Shown: piece by piece, positions 8,336 to 18,110 of the stretch | How the letters are laid out: every line of letters starts with the position of its first letter | Position numbering within the stretch: the stretch's first letter is position 1 | Origin: Pseudomonas sp. AB6 | Lineage (GTDB): Bacteria; Pseudomonadota; Gammaproteobacteria; Pseudomonadales; Pseudomonadaceae | Reading direction: 5' to 3' | Length of the DNA: 64,000 nt | NCBI RefSeq assembly: GCF_034314105.1 | Contig: NZ_JAVIWJ010000001.1 | Span: 2,543,501 to 2,607,500 of the forward strand | The notes under the pieces: model-generated | Told to the model about the DNA's origin: nothing | The model's database searches: none | What the model saw: only the letters and a program-made list of their open reading frames with translations | Position numbers and translations under genes: made by a program

Positions 8336-8363
8336 GATGGGCTCCGCTTGCTAAGTAGTTGGG

Positions 8364-9122
8364 CTAGGCGATGTGTCGCCAGTCGAGCCCTGAATCTTGA
8401 TCGGCCAATTGCAGCCAGTCCGGGTCGCACCCGAGGGTGTCGACAAAACATTGCCGGGCCAGCTGCGGCAGGTTGTTTTTGCTGCTGAGGTGGCCCAGCA
8501 CTAAATGCTGTAACGACTGCCATCCCAACTCGCTCACCAGGTTGGCAGCCTGATGATTGTTCAAATGTCCCAGTTCGCCGCCTACCCGTTCTTTCAAGAA
8601 ATACGGGTAGCGACCTCTGGCCAGCATGTCACGGCAATGATTTGCTTCGATCATCAATGCATCCAGTCCGTGATAACTCTGTAACACCGCAGGGCCGTAG
8701 GAACCAAGGTCAGTCAGCAACCCGAATCGGCGCCGGCCGTCGCTGAATACAAACTGCGTCGGCTCAAGGGCGTCGTGCGCGACGGACACCACATCGATGT
8801 TCAATGCGCCTACTTGCAACGATTGACCGCCTGACAGAAACCCTGTGGCCTCCACAGGTTTGCGCATCCCGCGTAACGTGCCGTTACTGAGGTAGACCGG
8901 TAGATTGTAGTGCCGCGACAGCAAACCCACGCCATGCACGTGATCGGCATGTTCGTGGGTCACCAGAATCGCGCTCAACTGATGCGGGCTAACACCTATA
9001 CGCGCCAGACGCCGCTCGGTTTCCCGCAAGGAGAAACCACAATCCACCAGCACATACGTGTCGTGACTGGCGACCAACGTGCCGTTCCCTCGGCTACCAC
9101 TGCCTAAAACAGCGAAACGCAC
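8364..9122 (-). CDS. Metallo-beta-lactamase-fold hydrolase (YycJ/WalJ-like)
   Basis: The 252-residue protein begins MRFAVLGSGSRGNGTLV and has the metal-binding motif THEHADHVHG (HxHxDH) near residue 55, a conserved Asp in LLTDLGSYG and later His residues (EANHCRDM, LGHLSSKN). This fits the YycJ/WalJ branch of MBL-fold hydrolases, thought to be exonucleases or nucleic-acid phosphodiesterases; the substrate in Pseudomonas is not established. The stop abuts the purC side and the ATG abuts the bamC stop, giving a compact cluster. Confidence 0.88.
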   Translation of the reverse strand: MRFAVLGSGSRGNGTLVASHDTYVLVDCGFSLRETERRLARIGVSPHQLSAILVTHEHADHVHGVGLLSRHYNLPVYLSNGTLRGMRKPVEATGFLSGGQSLQVGALNIDVVSVAHDALEPTQFVFSDGRRRFGLLTDLGSYGPAVLQSYHGLDALMIEANHCRDMLARGRYPYFLKERVGGELGHLNNHQAANLVSELGWQSLQHLVLGHLSSKNNLPQLARQCFVDTLGCDPDWLQLADQDSGLDWRHIA

Positions 9123-10238
9123 TTAACCGAGGTTGTCTTGAATGATACCCAGCACGCGGCGCGCTACATCAGGAGGCGCTACGGTGTTGATATTTTTCTC
9201 AACCGTCACTTGCACGTTGTCACCCACTTTGCTCAAGCGGACTTGATAACGTTCGGCACGGGCTTCGATTTGTTCTTTATCCGGAGTGCTGCTGAACAGG
9301 CGGCTGAAGAATCCAGGCTCGTTGCCAGGCTTCTTCGCCTTCTCAGCCAGGTTAATGTAGTAAAGACCCAGGCTGCGATTGATATCTTCTACGCGCCAGT
9401 CGCCTTGATCCAAGGCACGACCGACGCTGGACCACGCACGGTCCAGGTCGTCAGCAACGTTTAGCACCGGGTTACCACTGCCATCAACGATTAACGCAAC
9501 GCGCTTCGGGGTATCGAAGTCACGGGCGGCAAGCAGGGAAACCGAACCACCTTTTTCTGCGCTACGACTCATGCTGGCGAGCAAATCGTCAGTGAGCGCT
9601 GAGTCGAGGCCCAAGTTGGCGGTATTCGCTGGGAAGTCGCCGTCGGTTTTACTGCCCGCAGGCCGCGTAATGCTGACGACGTAGATTTCACTGGTGTTGC
9701 GCTGCACACCCGGTTCGATACGAACACGCACGCGAGTTTCGGTGTCGGCGCTCGCACCGCTGCCGGTCAGGCGCTTGGCCATTGCAGAAGAAAGCTCGTC
9801 GATACGCTGCCAGCTAGTGTTGAATTCGCCGGTTTGCGGCCGCTCGTCTCCGATACGGAAACCGTTGTCTTCAAAATACTGATGCGCAATCGGCCAGACT
9901 TCGGCAGGGGAGCGCTGAGCCAGGATCGAACGCGAATCACCCGTTTTCTGCAGACTGAAATCGCTGGCGGTCGCGGTCACTGCCAACTGCTGCGGACGAG
10001 GTACGATGTACTGACCCTTGGTCGTATTGTTGGCCACATTGCGTGGGATAGGCAGCAATGGGTCAAGCCGTTTTGCACCCGTTATGTCAGGTGGCAACTG
10101 CATAGGCGCTACTTGAGTCGCGTCCAGGTAATCACTGCCGCGATCACGGAAGTAGCCATCTGGACCCCAAATCCAGCCGCAACCACTGGTGCTGGAGATA
10201 ATCAAGGCTAGTGCGGAAAATCCGGCCAATCGCTTCAT
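9123..10238 (-). CDS. bamC: Outer membrane assembly lipoprotein BamC (NlpB)
   Basis: BamC is an accessory lipoprotein of the BAM complex that folds beta-barrel proteins into the outer membrane. I start it at the ATG at 10238, giving a lipoprotein signal peptide (MKRLAGFSALALIISSTSGC) with Cys20 as the acylated residue. The unstructured N-terminal segment that binds BamD (YRDRGSDYLDATQVAPMQLP) follows, then two helix-grip domains. The upstream ATG at 10256 would overlap the dapA stop and spoil the signal peptide. The dapA-bamC adjacency is conserved in gammaproteobacteria. Confidence 0.93.
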   Translation of the reverse strand: MKRLAGFSALALIISSTSGCGWIWGPDGYFRDRGSDYLDATQVAPMQLPPDITGAKRLDPLLPIPRNVANNTTKGQYIVPRPQQLAVTATASDFSLQKTGDSRSILAQRSPAEVWPIAHQYFEDNGFRIGDERPQTGEFNTSWQRIDELSSAMAKRLTGSGASADTETRVRVRIEPGVQRNTSEIYVVSITRPAGSKTDGDFPANTANLGLDSALTDDLLASMSRSAEKGGSVSLLAARDFDTPKRVALIVDGSGNPVLNVADDLDRAWSSVGRALDQGDWRVEDINRSLGLYYINLAEKAKKPGNEPGFFSRLFSSTPDKEQIEARAERYQVRLSKVGDNVQVTVEKNINTVAPPDVARRVLGIIQDNLG

Positions 10239-10255
10239 TGCGTAATACTTCCTCA

Positions 10256-11134
10256 TTAAAGCAATACACCGGACTGGCGCAGGGCCTGACGCAGCGGTTC
10301 ATGACAGGGCTCGCTGAGCCAGGTGAGCGGCAGACGGATACCGTCCGGCATCATGCCCATCTCATGCAGCGCCCATTTCACGGGAATAGGATTGGATTCA
10401 ATAAACAAGGTTTTATTAAGCGGCATCAGCTTTTCGTGAATCGCCCGAGCCGAGCTTGCATCGCCACGCATGGCGGCGGCGCACAAATCGGCCATAGCAC
10501 GTGGCGCCACGTTTGCCGTAACCGAAATATTACCTTTACCACCCATCAACATGAGCTCAACAGCCGTTGCATCGTCACCGGAATACACCAAAAAGTCGCT
10601 GCTGACCCGCGCTAGTATGTCTTTGGCGCGTTGCAGGTCGCCGGTTGCTTCTTTGACACCGATGATATTCGGCACCGTCGACAGACGTACAACGGTGTCT
10701 GCCAACATGTCGCACGCCGTTCGGCCTGGCACGTTATACAAAATCTGCGCAATATCGACTGATTCAGCGATGAGCTTGAAGTGCTGATAAAGCCCTTCCT
10801 GGGTTGGTTTATTGTAATACGGTGTAACCAGCAGGCACGCATCTGCCCCCGCCGTTTTCGCGTTGCGCGTCAGCTCGATCGCTTCGCGAGTAGAGTTCGC
10901 GCCTGTTCCCGCGATGACGGGGATACGCCCTGCAACTTGGGCTACCACGCGGCGAATCACTTCTATGTGCTCGCTGACGTCGAGTGTGGCCGACTCACCA
11001 GTGGTGCCGACCGCAACAATCGCGTTGGTGCCCTCTTGCAGATGGAAGTCCACCAGTTTGCTAAGGCTGTCCCAGTCAAGACGACCATTTGCATCCATTG
11101 GTGTGACCAGTGCCACCATGCTGCCCGCAATCAT
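10256..11134 (-). CDS. dapA: 4-hydroxy-tetrahydrodipicolinate synthase
   Basis: DapA condenses pyruvate with aspartate semialdehyde in lysine/diaminopimelate synthesis. The 292-residue protein starts at 11134 ([17 protein letters not shown]) behind a good AGGAG; the longer frame to 11218 lacks family similarity. Conserved features are [22 protein letters not shown], the [14 protein letters not shown] loop with the catalytic Tyr, the Schiff-base Lys in [10 protein letters not shown], and YSGDDATA. It heads the dapA-bamC-MBL-purC cluster and is transcribed divergently from gcvR. Confidence 0.97.
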   Translation of the reverse strand: MIAGSMVALVTPMDANGRLDWDSLSKLVDFHLQEGTNAIVAVGTTGESATLDVSEHIEVIRRVVAQVAGRIPVIAGTGANSTREAIELTRNAKTAGADACLLVTPYYNKPTQEGLYQHFKLIAESVDIAQILYNVPGRTACDMLADTVVRLSTVPNIIGVKEATGDLQRAKDILARVSSDFLVYSGDDATAVELMLMGGKGNISVTANVAPRAMADLCAAAMRGDASSARAIHEKLMPLNKTLFIESNPIPVKWALHEMGMMPDGIRLPLTWLSEPCHEPLRQALRQSGVLL

Positions 11135-11460
11135 GCGACCGCTCCTGCCGGAAAAAGAGAGCCGTAATGGTACTGGCGCTATCAGGCTTGCACAAGCGAA
11201 GTACCGTGCTGCGAGCATTCCCCTGAGCGATGCTTTTCGCTACCCTTTGCTCTTTGGTCAGTACGGGTCATCTGTGCAGCTCGTTCAAATGATCGATTTT
11301 ACCGTTCAAACCCTTGTTCCAACGAGGTCGCGCGCTCTCTTGGCCTCGCCATGAAGGCAAGCGGCACCGGGGTTTGAGTTGCGGTCGAAACGAATTGGTT
11401 GTCGAATCAGCCGTGCAAGCCCAACGTATGTACTCACCGCTCATCGCCTAGGAATGCTGC

Positions 11461-12024
11461 ATGTCGTCCACCCCCACAGTTCGCGAACAATTCCTTGTAA
11501 TCAGTGCCCTTGGCGCCAACCCAATGGAGCTGACCAACGTGCTGTGCCGCGCCAGTCATGAAAACCGCTGTTCAGTGGTGAGTTCACGTCTGACTCGTCA
11601 TGGTGAATACAGCGCGCTGATTCTTCAGATTTCTGGCAGCTGGGATGCCCTTGCTCGTCTGGAAACCGGCTTGCCCAGCCTGTCTAAGAAACACGCGTTC
11701 ACCGTCAGTGTCGTGCGTAGCGCCAGTCTCGAAAGCCGCCCTGAGGCTCTGCCTTATGTGGCTTACGTCAGCTCGGCTTATCGTCCGGACATCATCAACG
11801 AGCTTTGTCAGTTCTTCATTGATCATAACGTCGAGCTGGAAAACCTCATTTGCGACACTTACCAGGCGCCGCAAACAGGCGGCACGATGCTTAATGCGAC
11901 CTTTACCGTCACATTGCCTGCCGGTATTCAGATCAGCTGGCTGCGTGATCAGTTCTTGGATTTCGCTGACGCACTGAACCTTGATGCGTTGATCGAACCT
12001 TGGCGTCCACAGGCTCCCATGTAA
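11461..12024 (+). CDS. gcvR: Glycine cleavage system regulator GcvR (tandem ACT domains)
   Basis: The 187-residue protein contains two ACT domains: residues about 8-80 (FLVISALGANPMELTNVLCR) and about 95-170 (YVAYVSSAYRPDIINELCQF, ending LPAGIQISWLRDQFLDF). This is the layout of GcvR, which in E. coli binds GcvA and represses the glycine cleavage genes when glycine is low. No DNA-binding domain is present. The gene lies 10 bases before bcp in the same direction, the usual Pseudomonas pairing, and opposite to dapA. Confidence 0.9.
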   Translation: MSSTPTVREQFLVISALGANPMELTNVLCRASHENRCSVVSSRLTRHGEYSALILQISGSWDALARLETGLPSLSKKHAFTVSVVRSASLESRPEALPYVAYVSSAYRPDIINELCQFFIDHNVELENLICDTYQAPQTGGTMLNATFTVTLPAGIQISWLRDQFLDFADALNLDALIEPWRPQAPM

Positions 12025-12034
12025 GGAAACATTA

Positions 12035-12508
12035 ATGGCCGTTGCTTTGAACCAACCTGTTGCCGACTTTGAGGCGCAGGCCACCAATGGGCAGACGATT
12101 AGTCTGACCGGGCTTAAGGGCCGGCAGGTGGTAATTTATTTTTACCCAAAAGACAGCACGCCGGGCTGTACGACCCAGGGTCAAGGTTTTCGGGATCAAC
12201 ACGCTGCGTTCGAGGCGGCCAATACCGTGGTGTTCGGCGTTTCGCGCGACAGCTTGAAGTCCCATGAAAATTTCAAGGCCAAACAGTCGTTTTCGTTTGA
12301 GCTAATTTCAGACAAAGACGAAGCGCTGTGCCAGCTATTCGATGTGATCAAACTGAAAAAGCTCTATGGCAAAGAATATCTGGGCATAGATCGCAGTACA
12401 TTTTTGATCGACAAAGGAGGCGTACTACGCCAGGAATGGCGCGGCGTAAAGGTACCCGGCCATGTGGCTGCGGTACTGGAACAAGCGCAGGGGTTAAACA
12501 ACAGTTAA
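12035..12508 (+). CDS. bcp: Thiol peroxidase Bcp (atypical peroxiredoxin, PrxQ type)
   Basis: Bcp reduces hydroperoxides with thioredoxin as electron donor. The 157-residue protein has the peroxidatic motif PKDSTPGCTTQGQGFRD (Cys about residue 46), in which the second Cys five residues later of many PrxQ proteins is replaced by Gln. It also has VSRDSLKSHENFKAK and a C-terminal thioredoxin-fold end (RSTFLIDKGGVLRQEW). The missing second Cys suggests a one-Cys mechanism or use of the distal Cys in EALCQLF. It follows gcvR closely and is probably co-transcribed. Confidence 0.94.
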   Translation: MAVALNQPVADFEAQATNGQTISLTGLKGRQVVIYFYPKDSTPGCTTQGQGFRDQHAAFEAANTVVFGVSRDSLKSHENFKAKQSFSFELISDKDEALCQLFDVIKLKKLYGKEYLGIDRSTFLIDKGGVLRQEWRGVKVPGHVAAVLEQAQGLNNS

Positions 12509-12588
12509 TTGTTGTCCAGGGATTCGCTGCCGGCACACATTGAAGTAGCTTGCAGCGAAAGCACCTTACATCCCTTATGTCAGAAACC

Positions 12589-12810
12589 CTATAAAAGCGG
12601 TGATACTGTTGGCTCATTTCGAGGCCCAGCGTCGAGCACGGCTTTGAACAGGGTGCCCAAAGGAATTGCGAAAAACACGCCCCCAGAAACCCCACAACCC
12701 GCCAAACGACATGACGTTGACCAACAGCGGCAGGCTGGACAGCGAAAACGTCAGCGCCATTGACCAAATTTGCCGGTTTCTCCGCGAGCTACCTCAAGCA
12801 CCTTGAACAT
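12589..12810 (-). pseudogene. perM: Internally deleted AI-2E/PerM-type transporter gene
   Basis: The minus strand has a start codon at 12808-12810 behind a good AAGGA, beginning MFKVLEVARGETGKFGQ and then a stop. Directly after, in another frame, comes FGGLWGFWGVFFAIPLGTLF followed by KAVLDAGPRNEP and a stop at 12589. The first is the N-terminus and the second the C-terminus of PerM-type (AI-2E family) permeases, whose gene occupies exactly this place between bcp and the tusA-like gene in other pseudomonads (from memory). Normal members are about 350 residues, so roughly the central 0.9 kb is gone and the frame is broken. Function is certainly lost. Confidence 0.75.
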
Positions 12811-12876
12811 CAAAAATCCTTCAGGCAGTCATCGTCAGTAACGTTCATTCAGAGGGGAAGATTCAAGCCGGCGGCA

Positions 12877-13128
12877 TCAGGCTTTCCGTAACCAGTAAAA
12901 ATAAACACCCGCCTCAGACTCTTCATGTAACAAGATGTGGCCGGACAGTTTGGCAAAAGTCCGGAAATCGCGTTGTGAACCTGCATCCGTAGCGATCACT
13001 TTTAGCACCGAGCCACTGGCCAAACGGTTGAGTTCAAGCTTGGCTTTAAGTAACGGCAGCGGACAATTCAGGCCACTGGCGTCTACTTCGGCATCGCAGG
13101 CATCGGGGCGCTCTACAGCGTCAGACAT
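12877..13128 (-). CDS. TusA-family sulfurtransferase-like protein (SirA/YedF type)
   Basis: The 83-residue protein starting at 13128 (ATG behind GGAGAG) is one TusA domain. The signature is VDASGLNCPLPLLKAKLEL with the sulfur-carrying Cys, followed by LKVIATDAGSQRDFRTFAKL. TusA-family proteins hand persulfide sulfur to acceptors. The orthologous position in P. aeruginosa holds a TusA-like protein linked to molybdenum homeostasis, which I recall but cannot verify here. It would sit just upstream of perM in the same direction, and it remains intact although that gene is destroyed. Confidence 0.88.
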   Translation of the reverse strand: MSDAVERPDACDAEVDASGLNCPLPLLKAKLELNRLASGSVLKVIATDAGSQRDFRTFAKLSGHILLHEESEAGVYFYWLRKA

Positions 13129-13278
13129 CAGTTCTCTCCAAACAGGCACATCGAAGGCATTGCAACCACCCTAGTGACGCGGCGGATGCCTCAATCAAAC
13201 CACAAGAATACCTGACTCTGGTCAGCAAGCCACTGAGCCAGCTACAGTAAGGGCTCTTTAACGCCTAGAGCCTTGTGC

Positions 13279-14712
13279 ATGAAATTTTTGCGCCCTACCT
13301 TGTTGACGCTCGCTTGCCTGCTCACTTCTCCGAGTTTTGCTGACGATTTGCCATCACTGGGCGATGCCAGCTCTGCCATCGTCTCCCCGCAACAAGAATA
13401 TCAATTGGGCCGCGCTTGGCTCGGCATGCTTCGCGGCCAGGTATCGCAACTGTCCGACCCGCAGCTCAAGGATTTCGTGGAGACCACGGTGTATCGCATT
13501 GCCGAGACCAGTCAGGTGCATAATCCTCGGCTGGAATTCATCCTGATCAACAGTCGCCAGTTGAACGCATTCGCCGCGCCAGGCGGAATTGTCGGAGTCA
13601 ACGGAGGCCTGTTTCTTTACGCTCAAGACGAAGCCGAATATGCAGCGGTGTTGGCGCATGAACTCGCTCACTTGTCGCAACGCCATTTCGCACGAGGCAT
13701 TGAGGCGCAGCAACACATGCAGATACCGGTCTTGGCAGCCATGTTAGCGGGTATTGTCATGGCCGCAGCGGGTGCCGGTGACGCAGGTATAGCAACAATT
13801 GCGGGAACTCAGGCCGCTGCCATCCAGGAGCAAACGCGTTTCTCGCGGGCAAACGAACAGGAGGCGGACCGTATCGGCATCATCAACCTTCAAAAAGCCG
13901 GTTATGACCCTCGAGCGATGCCCAATATGTTTGAGCGGCTGATGCGCCAATACCGATTCGACGCCAAGCCACCCGAATTCTTACTGGATCACCCGATCAC
14001 CGAGTCTCGGATCGCCGACACCCGTAACCGCGCAGAGCAGGAAAAGGTCGGCGGCAAAGAAGATAGCCTGCAGTACCAATTGATGCGCGCACGTGTTGCC
14101 CTGTACTACGAAGAGTCGGCGGGCCTGGCTGCAAAACGTTTTCGCGCGTTGTTGGGTGAAAATCCAAAATCCGAATACGCACGCTATGGGTTGGCGATCG
14201 CTCAAATCAAGGGCTCACAACTCAATGATGCCCGCGAAACTCTCAAGCCACTGTTAGCCAAAGATCCAAACAACATTACTTACAACCTTGCGCAGGTAGA
14301 AATTGATGTCGCCAATAACAAGACGGTCGACGCCCAGCAACGGCTAGACCGCATGAACGTGCAATTTCCGGACAACTACCCACTGAACCAGGCCCGCGTC
14401 GACCTGTTGATCAAACAAAACAAGCCTGCGCAAGCGGAAAAAGTGTTGGATCAATTGCTGAAAAATCGGCCATCCGATCCGGATATCTGGAGCTTGGTCG
14501 CAGACGTGCGGGGCCTGTCTGGCAACATGATTGGGTCTAATCAGGCGCGGGCCGAATACTTTGCCCTGACCGGTGATTACACAAAGGCTCAACAGCAGCT
14601 CGAAATCGCCAAGCGTCGCGCCAATAACAACTTCCAGCTGGCATCGCGCATTGATGCCCGGCAGAAAGAATTTGCCGAGCAAGAGCGATTGCTGAAAGAA
14701 ATGATGAACTAG
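13279..14712 (+). CDS. Periplasmic M48 metalloprotease with TPR domain (BepA-like)
   Basis: The 477-residue protein starts at the ATG at 13279; a TTG two codons earlier is less likely. It has a signal peptide (LLTLACLLTSPSFADD), a zinc metalloprotease domain with H127-E128-L-A-H131 and the third ligand E195 in NEQEADRIG, and a C-terminal half of tetratricopeptide repeats. BepA-type proteases sort LptD and misassembled BAM substrates in the periplasm. The place between the tusA-like gene and nadA is the usual one in Pseudomonas. It is transcribed divergently from the tusA-like gene. Confidence 0.92.
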   Translation: MKFLRPTLLTLACLLTSPSFADDLPSLGDASSAIVSPQQEYQLGRAWLGMLRGQVSQLSDPQLKDFVETTVYRIAETSQVHNPRLEFILINSRQLNAFAAPGGIVGVNGGLFLYAQDEAEYAAVLAHELAHLSQRHFARGIEAQQHMQIPVLAAMLAGIVMAAAGAGDAGIATIAGTQAAAIQEQTRFSRANEQEADRIGIINLQKAGYDPRAMPNMFERLMRQYRFDAKPPEFLLDHPITESRIADTRNRAEQEKVGGKEDSLQYQLMRARVALYYEESAGLAAKRFRALLGENPKSEYARYGLAIAQIKGSQLNDARETLKPLLAKDPNNITYNLAQVEIDVANNKTVDAQQRLDRMNVQFPDNYPLNQARVDLLIKQNKPAQAEKVLDQLLKNRPSDPDIWSLVADVRGLSGNMIGSNQARAEYFALTGDYTKAQQQLEIAKRRANNNFQLASRIDARQKEFAEQERLLKEMMN

Positions 14713-14828
14713 CTTATAGGGAACGATTCATTCGAGATTAGCGGCAACGCGGTCCATTTGAAAAACCGCGCCGTCCGCTACCCAAATGAATTGGGCCCCA
14801 CACATTTTTGGCCAGCGCTGCGATGCCC

Positions 14829-15887
14829 TCAGGCATTACCCGCCAGCCTTATACGAGCAGCTTGGGTGAAATCCAACATACGCTGCAACGGACGGATCGC
14901 GCGGGGAACCAATGCCGGGTCGACGAATATCTCGTTGCTGCCCTCGCGCAGGCACTGCAAGGTGCGCTCAAGGGTGTTCATCGCCATCCATGGACAATGT
15001 GCACAGCTGCGGCACGCAGCGCCGTTACCGGCAGTGGGCGCCTCAATGAAGATTTTGTCCGGGCACAACTGCTGCATCTTGTAAAAAATGCCCCGATCGG
15101 TCGCAACGATAAACACTTTATTGGGCAACGACTGCGCAGCAGCGATCAGTTGACTGGTCGACCCGACAGCATCTGCCAGATCAATCACTGACTCGGGCGA
15201 TTCAGGGTGAACAAGAATTGCGGCGTCGGGATAGAGCGCTTTCATGTCCTCCAACTGTTTGGACTTGAATTCCTCGTGGACGATGCACGCACCATCCCAC
15301 AACAACATGTCGGCGCCGGTTTCACGTTGAATGTAACGACCCAAATGTTTATCGGGTGCCCAAATGATTTTTTCGCCGTTGTCCATTAAGCTCTCGACGA
15401 TTTCCAGCGCGCAACTCGACGTCACCACCCAGTCGGCACGAGCCTTCACAGCGGCAGAGGTATTAGCGTAGACGACTACCGTTCGCTCGGGATGCTGATC
15501 GCAGAAGGCAGCAAACTCATCAACTGGGCAACCCAAATCCAACGAACAGGTCGCCTCCAGCGTCGGCATCAGGATTCGTTTTTCCGGGTTAAGGATTTTC
15601 GCCGTCTCGCCCATGAAACGCACGCCAGCAACCAGCACGGTTTTCGCCGAATGCTGATTTCCGAAGCGTGCCATTTCCAAGGAATCGGACACGCAACCAC
15701 CGGTTTCCTCAGCCAAGGCCTGGATAACTGGATCACAGTAATAGTGAGCAACCAGGACAGCGTCTTGCGCTTTTAACTCGGTAGCAATCGCCGAGCGATA
15801 GTGGGCCTGCTCTTCGAGGTTTAGCGTTTTTGGCTGCTTGGCATCGAGATGGGCCTGGACCAGAAGGCGTTCAGAAATCTGCGTCAT
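14829..15887 (-). CDS. nadA: Quinolinate synthase A
   Basis: NadA is a 4Fe-4S enzyme that condenses iminoaspartate with dihydroxyacetone phosphate to quinolinate in NAD synthesis. The 352-residue protein shows [34 protein letters not shown] and the three cluster cysteines expected for the family: one in [12 protein letters not shown], one in [12 protein letters not shown] and one in [14 protein letters not shown]. Start at 15887 is the standard N-terminus ([11 protein letters not shown]). It converges on the BepA-like gene. Confidence 0.97.
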   Translation of the reverse strand: MTQISERLLVQAHLDAKQPKTLNLEEQAHYRSAIATELKAQDAVLVAHYYCDPVIQALAEETGGCVSDSLEMARFGNQHSAKTVLVAGVRFMGETAKILNPEKRILMPTLEATCSLDLGCPVDEFAAFCDQHPERTVVVYANTSAAVKARADWVVTSSCALEIVESLMDNGEKIIWAPDKHLGRYIQRETGADMLLWDGACIVHEEFKSKQLEDMKALYPDAAILVHPESPESVIDLADAVGSTSQLIAAAQSLPNKVFIVATDRGIFYKMQQLCPDKIFIEAPTAGNGAACRSCAHCPWMAMNTLERTLQCLREGSNEIFVDPALVPRAIRPLQRMLDFTQAARIRLAGNA

Positions 15888-16636
15888 GTTCGCTGGACCT
15901 AAAAGCGCTTGTGCGCGGATGTCGAAGTTTACACCGCCGGCGCGGACTCCTGAATCCCTTAATGAGAATTGCGCTTTTACGCAGAGGCTTCAACTTAGGA
16001 CGCAAAGGATTCGGCGACGACAACGCCGCCAAGTTGGGCGAAGAAAATGAAAAGTAGTTGCCCTTGATCGCATGAGCTTCACCCGCTTCGGGGACAAAAC
16101 CGTCGATGAAGTCTGATGTGTCTGATGCAGCAATGAACATATTACCTTCCTGCCTCGGACGCACTACATCTGCCAAGGGCCGCGCAGTGACACGGCATTT
16201 TCGTCCTTCGCAGAATGGCTCATGACGGCGTAGAAATCTCAAGCTATCAGGACAGACTCATTTGAGGCTCAGGCGGTATGGCTATCAACAATCCAAGCCA
16301 GCCACAGCCGAGCAACGTGCAGTGTGAACAGCATGTTTTAAGGAGTATCCGTTTTATATGACATCATGATTGTGTCCGTAGGTTGATCGGTCAACGTTCG
16401 TTGTATATATAAAGCGACTATTTAAACGCGCCGCGGGAGCAAAAAAGGCAGTTCTGTCGCGGATCTACGGGTTGTTATGTAGATCAACTGAATATCCATG
16501 TGGGAGAACGCCGGCTTAACTGAAAGCCATAGGCTAGCGTTGAGCGGTCGAAAGTAAAAATATCGACGCAAAAAAAAAGCCGTAAAGCCTCATTTGCATG
16601 GGCCTTACAGCTTTTCAAAACCGTCGAACTTGAAAA
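15888..16636. other. 749-base stretch without a convincing gene
   Basis: The stretch contains the nadA promoter region at its left end and, near its right end, the tRNA-Lys terminator. A minus-strand frame (15871-16242) is open but overlaps nadA, has strongly basic composition at its end and resembles nothing I know. A perfect inverted repeat GTTGA-TCGG-TCAAC sits at 16382-16395, followed by an AT-rich TATATATAAA block, which together look like a promoter with an operator but lead into no recognisable gene. Confidence 0.45.
16568..16617 (-). terminator. Terminator downstream of tRNA-Lys
   Basis: An imperfect hairpin (AAGCTGTAAGGCC / GGCTTTACGGCTT on the minus strand) is followed by a run of nine T. 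It lies about 20 bases after the tRNA-Lys 3' end. Confidence 0.8.
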
Positions 16637-16712
16637 TGGTGGGTCGTGTGGGATTCGAACCTACGACCAATTGGTTAAAAGCCAACTGCTCTACCAACTG
16701 AGCTAACGACCC
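16637..16712 (-). tRNA. tRNA-Lys (anticodon TTT)
   Basis: The minus strand reads GGGTCGTTAGCTCAGTTGGT at the 5' end, has the anticodon loop CTTTTAA (anticodon TTT), the T-loop GGTTCGAATCC, an acceptor closing ACGACCC with discriminator A, and an encoded CCA at 16637-16639. The length is 76 nt. Confidence 0.96.
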
Positions 16713-16770
16713 GACGTGGCGCGTATATTACTGATTTCTATGATTAATTCAACACTTAAGTGAATTTAAT

Positions 16771-17457
16771 TCAAAAATAGCGGGTTGGGTCGGCTACAGC
16801 CGCCGTCGCAAAGCCTTCTGCGCGCAAACGACAGCTGTCACATTTGCCGCATGCTTGTCCTTGGTCATTGGCTTGATAACAGGAAACTGTCATTGCGTAA
16901 TCAACATTCAGGCGCATTCCTGACGAGACGATCTGCGCTTTGCTCATGTTTTGCAGCGGTGCCTGTATTCGGAAGCCATTACCTTCAACACCGGCCTTGG
17001 TCGCCAGATTGGCCATACGCTCAAACGCTTCGATGAACTCCGGGCGGCAATCTGGATAACCGGAATAATCGACCGCGTTGACGCCGATAAAGATATCTCG
17101 CGCACCCAGCACTTCAGCCCAACCTAACGCCAACGAGAGGAATACGGTGTTACGCGCAGGCACGTAGGTGACCGGGATTCCTTCTACGGGGGATTCAGGT
17201 ACTGCGATGGAACTGTCGGTCAGTGCTGATCCGCCGATTCCATTCAGATTCAGACCAACGACTTTGTGTTCAGCCACGCCCAGATAATGGGCGACACGTA
17301 CCGCAGCATCGAGCTCGGCGCGGTGTCGCTGCCCATAATCAAAACTCATGGTATAGCAGGTGTAGCCGTCCGCGCGGGCCATGGCCAGCACAGTGGCTGA
17401 ATCAAGGCCGCCCGACAGCAAAATTACTGCGCGTTTTTCGATAGTAGTCATTTTCAT
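16771..17457 (-). CDS. queC: 7-cyano-7-deazaguanine synthase
   Basis: QueC converts 7-carboxy-7-deazaguanine to preQ0 with ATP and ammonia, on the path to queuosine. The 228-residue protein has the PP-loop ATP motif [15 protein letters not shown] (residues about 14-28), [28 protein letters not shown], and the zinc site near the C-terminus [20 protein letters not shown] with four Cys. The gene sits 5 bases after queE, so both are one unit. Confidence 0.97.
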   Translation of the reverse strand: MKMTTIEKRAVILLSGGLDSATVLAMARADGYTCYTMSFDYGQRHRAELDAAVRVAHYLGVAEHKVVGLNLNGIGGSALTDSSIAVPESPVEGIPVTYVPARNTVFLSLALGWAEVLGARDIFIGVNAVDYSGYPDCRPEFIEAFERMANLATKAGVEGNGFRIQAPLQNMSKAQIVSSGMRLNVDYAMTVSCYQANDQGQACGKCDSCRLRAEGFATAAVADPTRYF

Positions 17458-17462
17458 TCACC

Positions 17463-18110
17463 TTAGCGTCCCGGCTCATCGTTCCAGAGGTACTTGTGCA
17501 GTTGCATTTGCAAGCGTACCGGCAGGTTGTCAGCAACTATCCAATCGGCCAAATCCCGGGCGTTTAAATCATGATGGCTAGGGGAGAACAATACTTCACC
17601 CGCGCGACGCTCTAAACCGTACTGAATCAGCTTGGAGACAGCCCAGTTGTAGTCTTCGCGGGAGCAAATCACGAACTTGACCTGGTCGTTCGGCGTCAGC
17701 AGTTCGATATTCTCGTAGCGATTGCGCCCAACTTCATTGGAGCCTGGGGTTTTCAGGTCGACCACACGACTGACGCGTGGGTCCACTGCTGAAATATCCA
17801 GAGCGCCGCTGGTTTCAAGAGAAACCTCATAACCTGCGTCACAAAGAAGCTTGAGCAGCGCGATCACATTGGGCTGAGCTAACGGTTCCCCGCCGGTCAC
17901 GCACACATAGCGCGGCCGATAACGGGCTACTTGCTCAACGATAGCGTCTAACGCTTGAATGCTGCCTCCGCTGAACGCGTAAGCGCTGTCGCAATACTGG
18001 CACCGCAACGGACAGCCGGTAAGCCGGACAAACACGGTAGGTAAGCCTGCGGTGCGAGTTTCACCCTGCAACGAGTAGAAAATTTCGGTGATTCTTAATG
18101 TGTCTTGCAT
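17463..18110 (-). CDS. queE: 7-carboxy-7-deazaguanine synthase (radical SAM)
   Basis: QueE is the radical SAM enzyme that rearranges 6-carboxytetrahydropterin to 7-carboxy-7-deazaguanine. The iron-sulfur ligands are in LTGCPLRCQYCDSAY (CX3CX2C), and the SAM-binding GGEPLAQPN follows. I choose the ATG at 18110 (MQDTLRITEIFYSLQGE), the usual N-terminus, giving 215 residues; the frame continues to 18143 without family similarity. It lies downstream of the Tol-Pal operon terminator, so it has its own promoter, and leads into queC. Confidence 0.94.
   Translation of the reverse strand: MQDTLRITEIFYSLQGETRTAGLPTVFVRLTGCPLRCQYCDSAYAFSGGSIQALDAIVEQVARYRPRYVCVTGGEPLAQPNVIALLKLLCDAGYEVSLETSGALDISAVDPRVSRVVDLKTPGSNEVGRNRYENIELLTPNDQVKFVICSREDYNWAVSKLIQYGLERRAGEVLFSPSHHDLNARDLADWIVADNLPVRLQMQLHKYLWNDEPGR

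Noticed and set aside
15871..16242. A 123-codon minus-strand frame upstream of nadA
   Set aside because: It overlaps the start of nadA, lacks a good ribosome binding site and has no recognisable domain.
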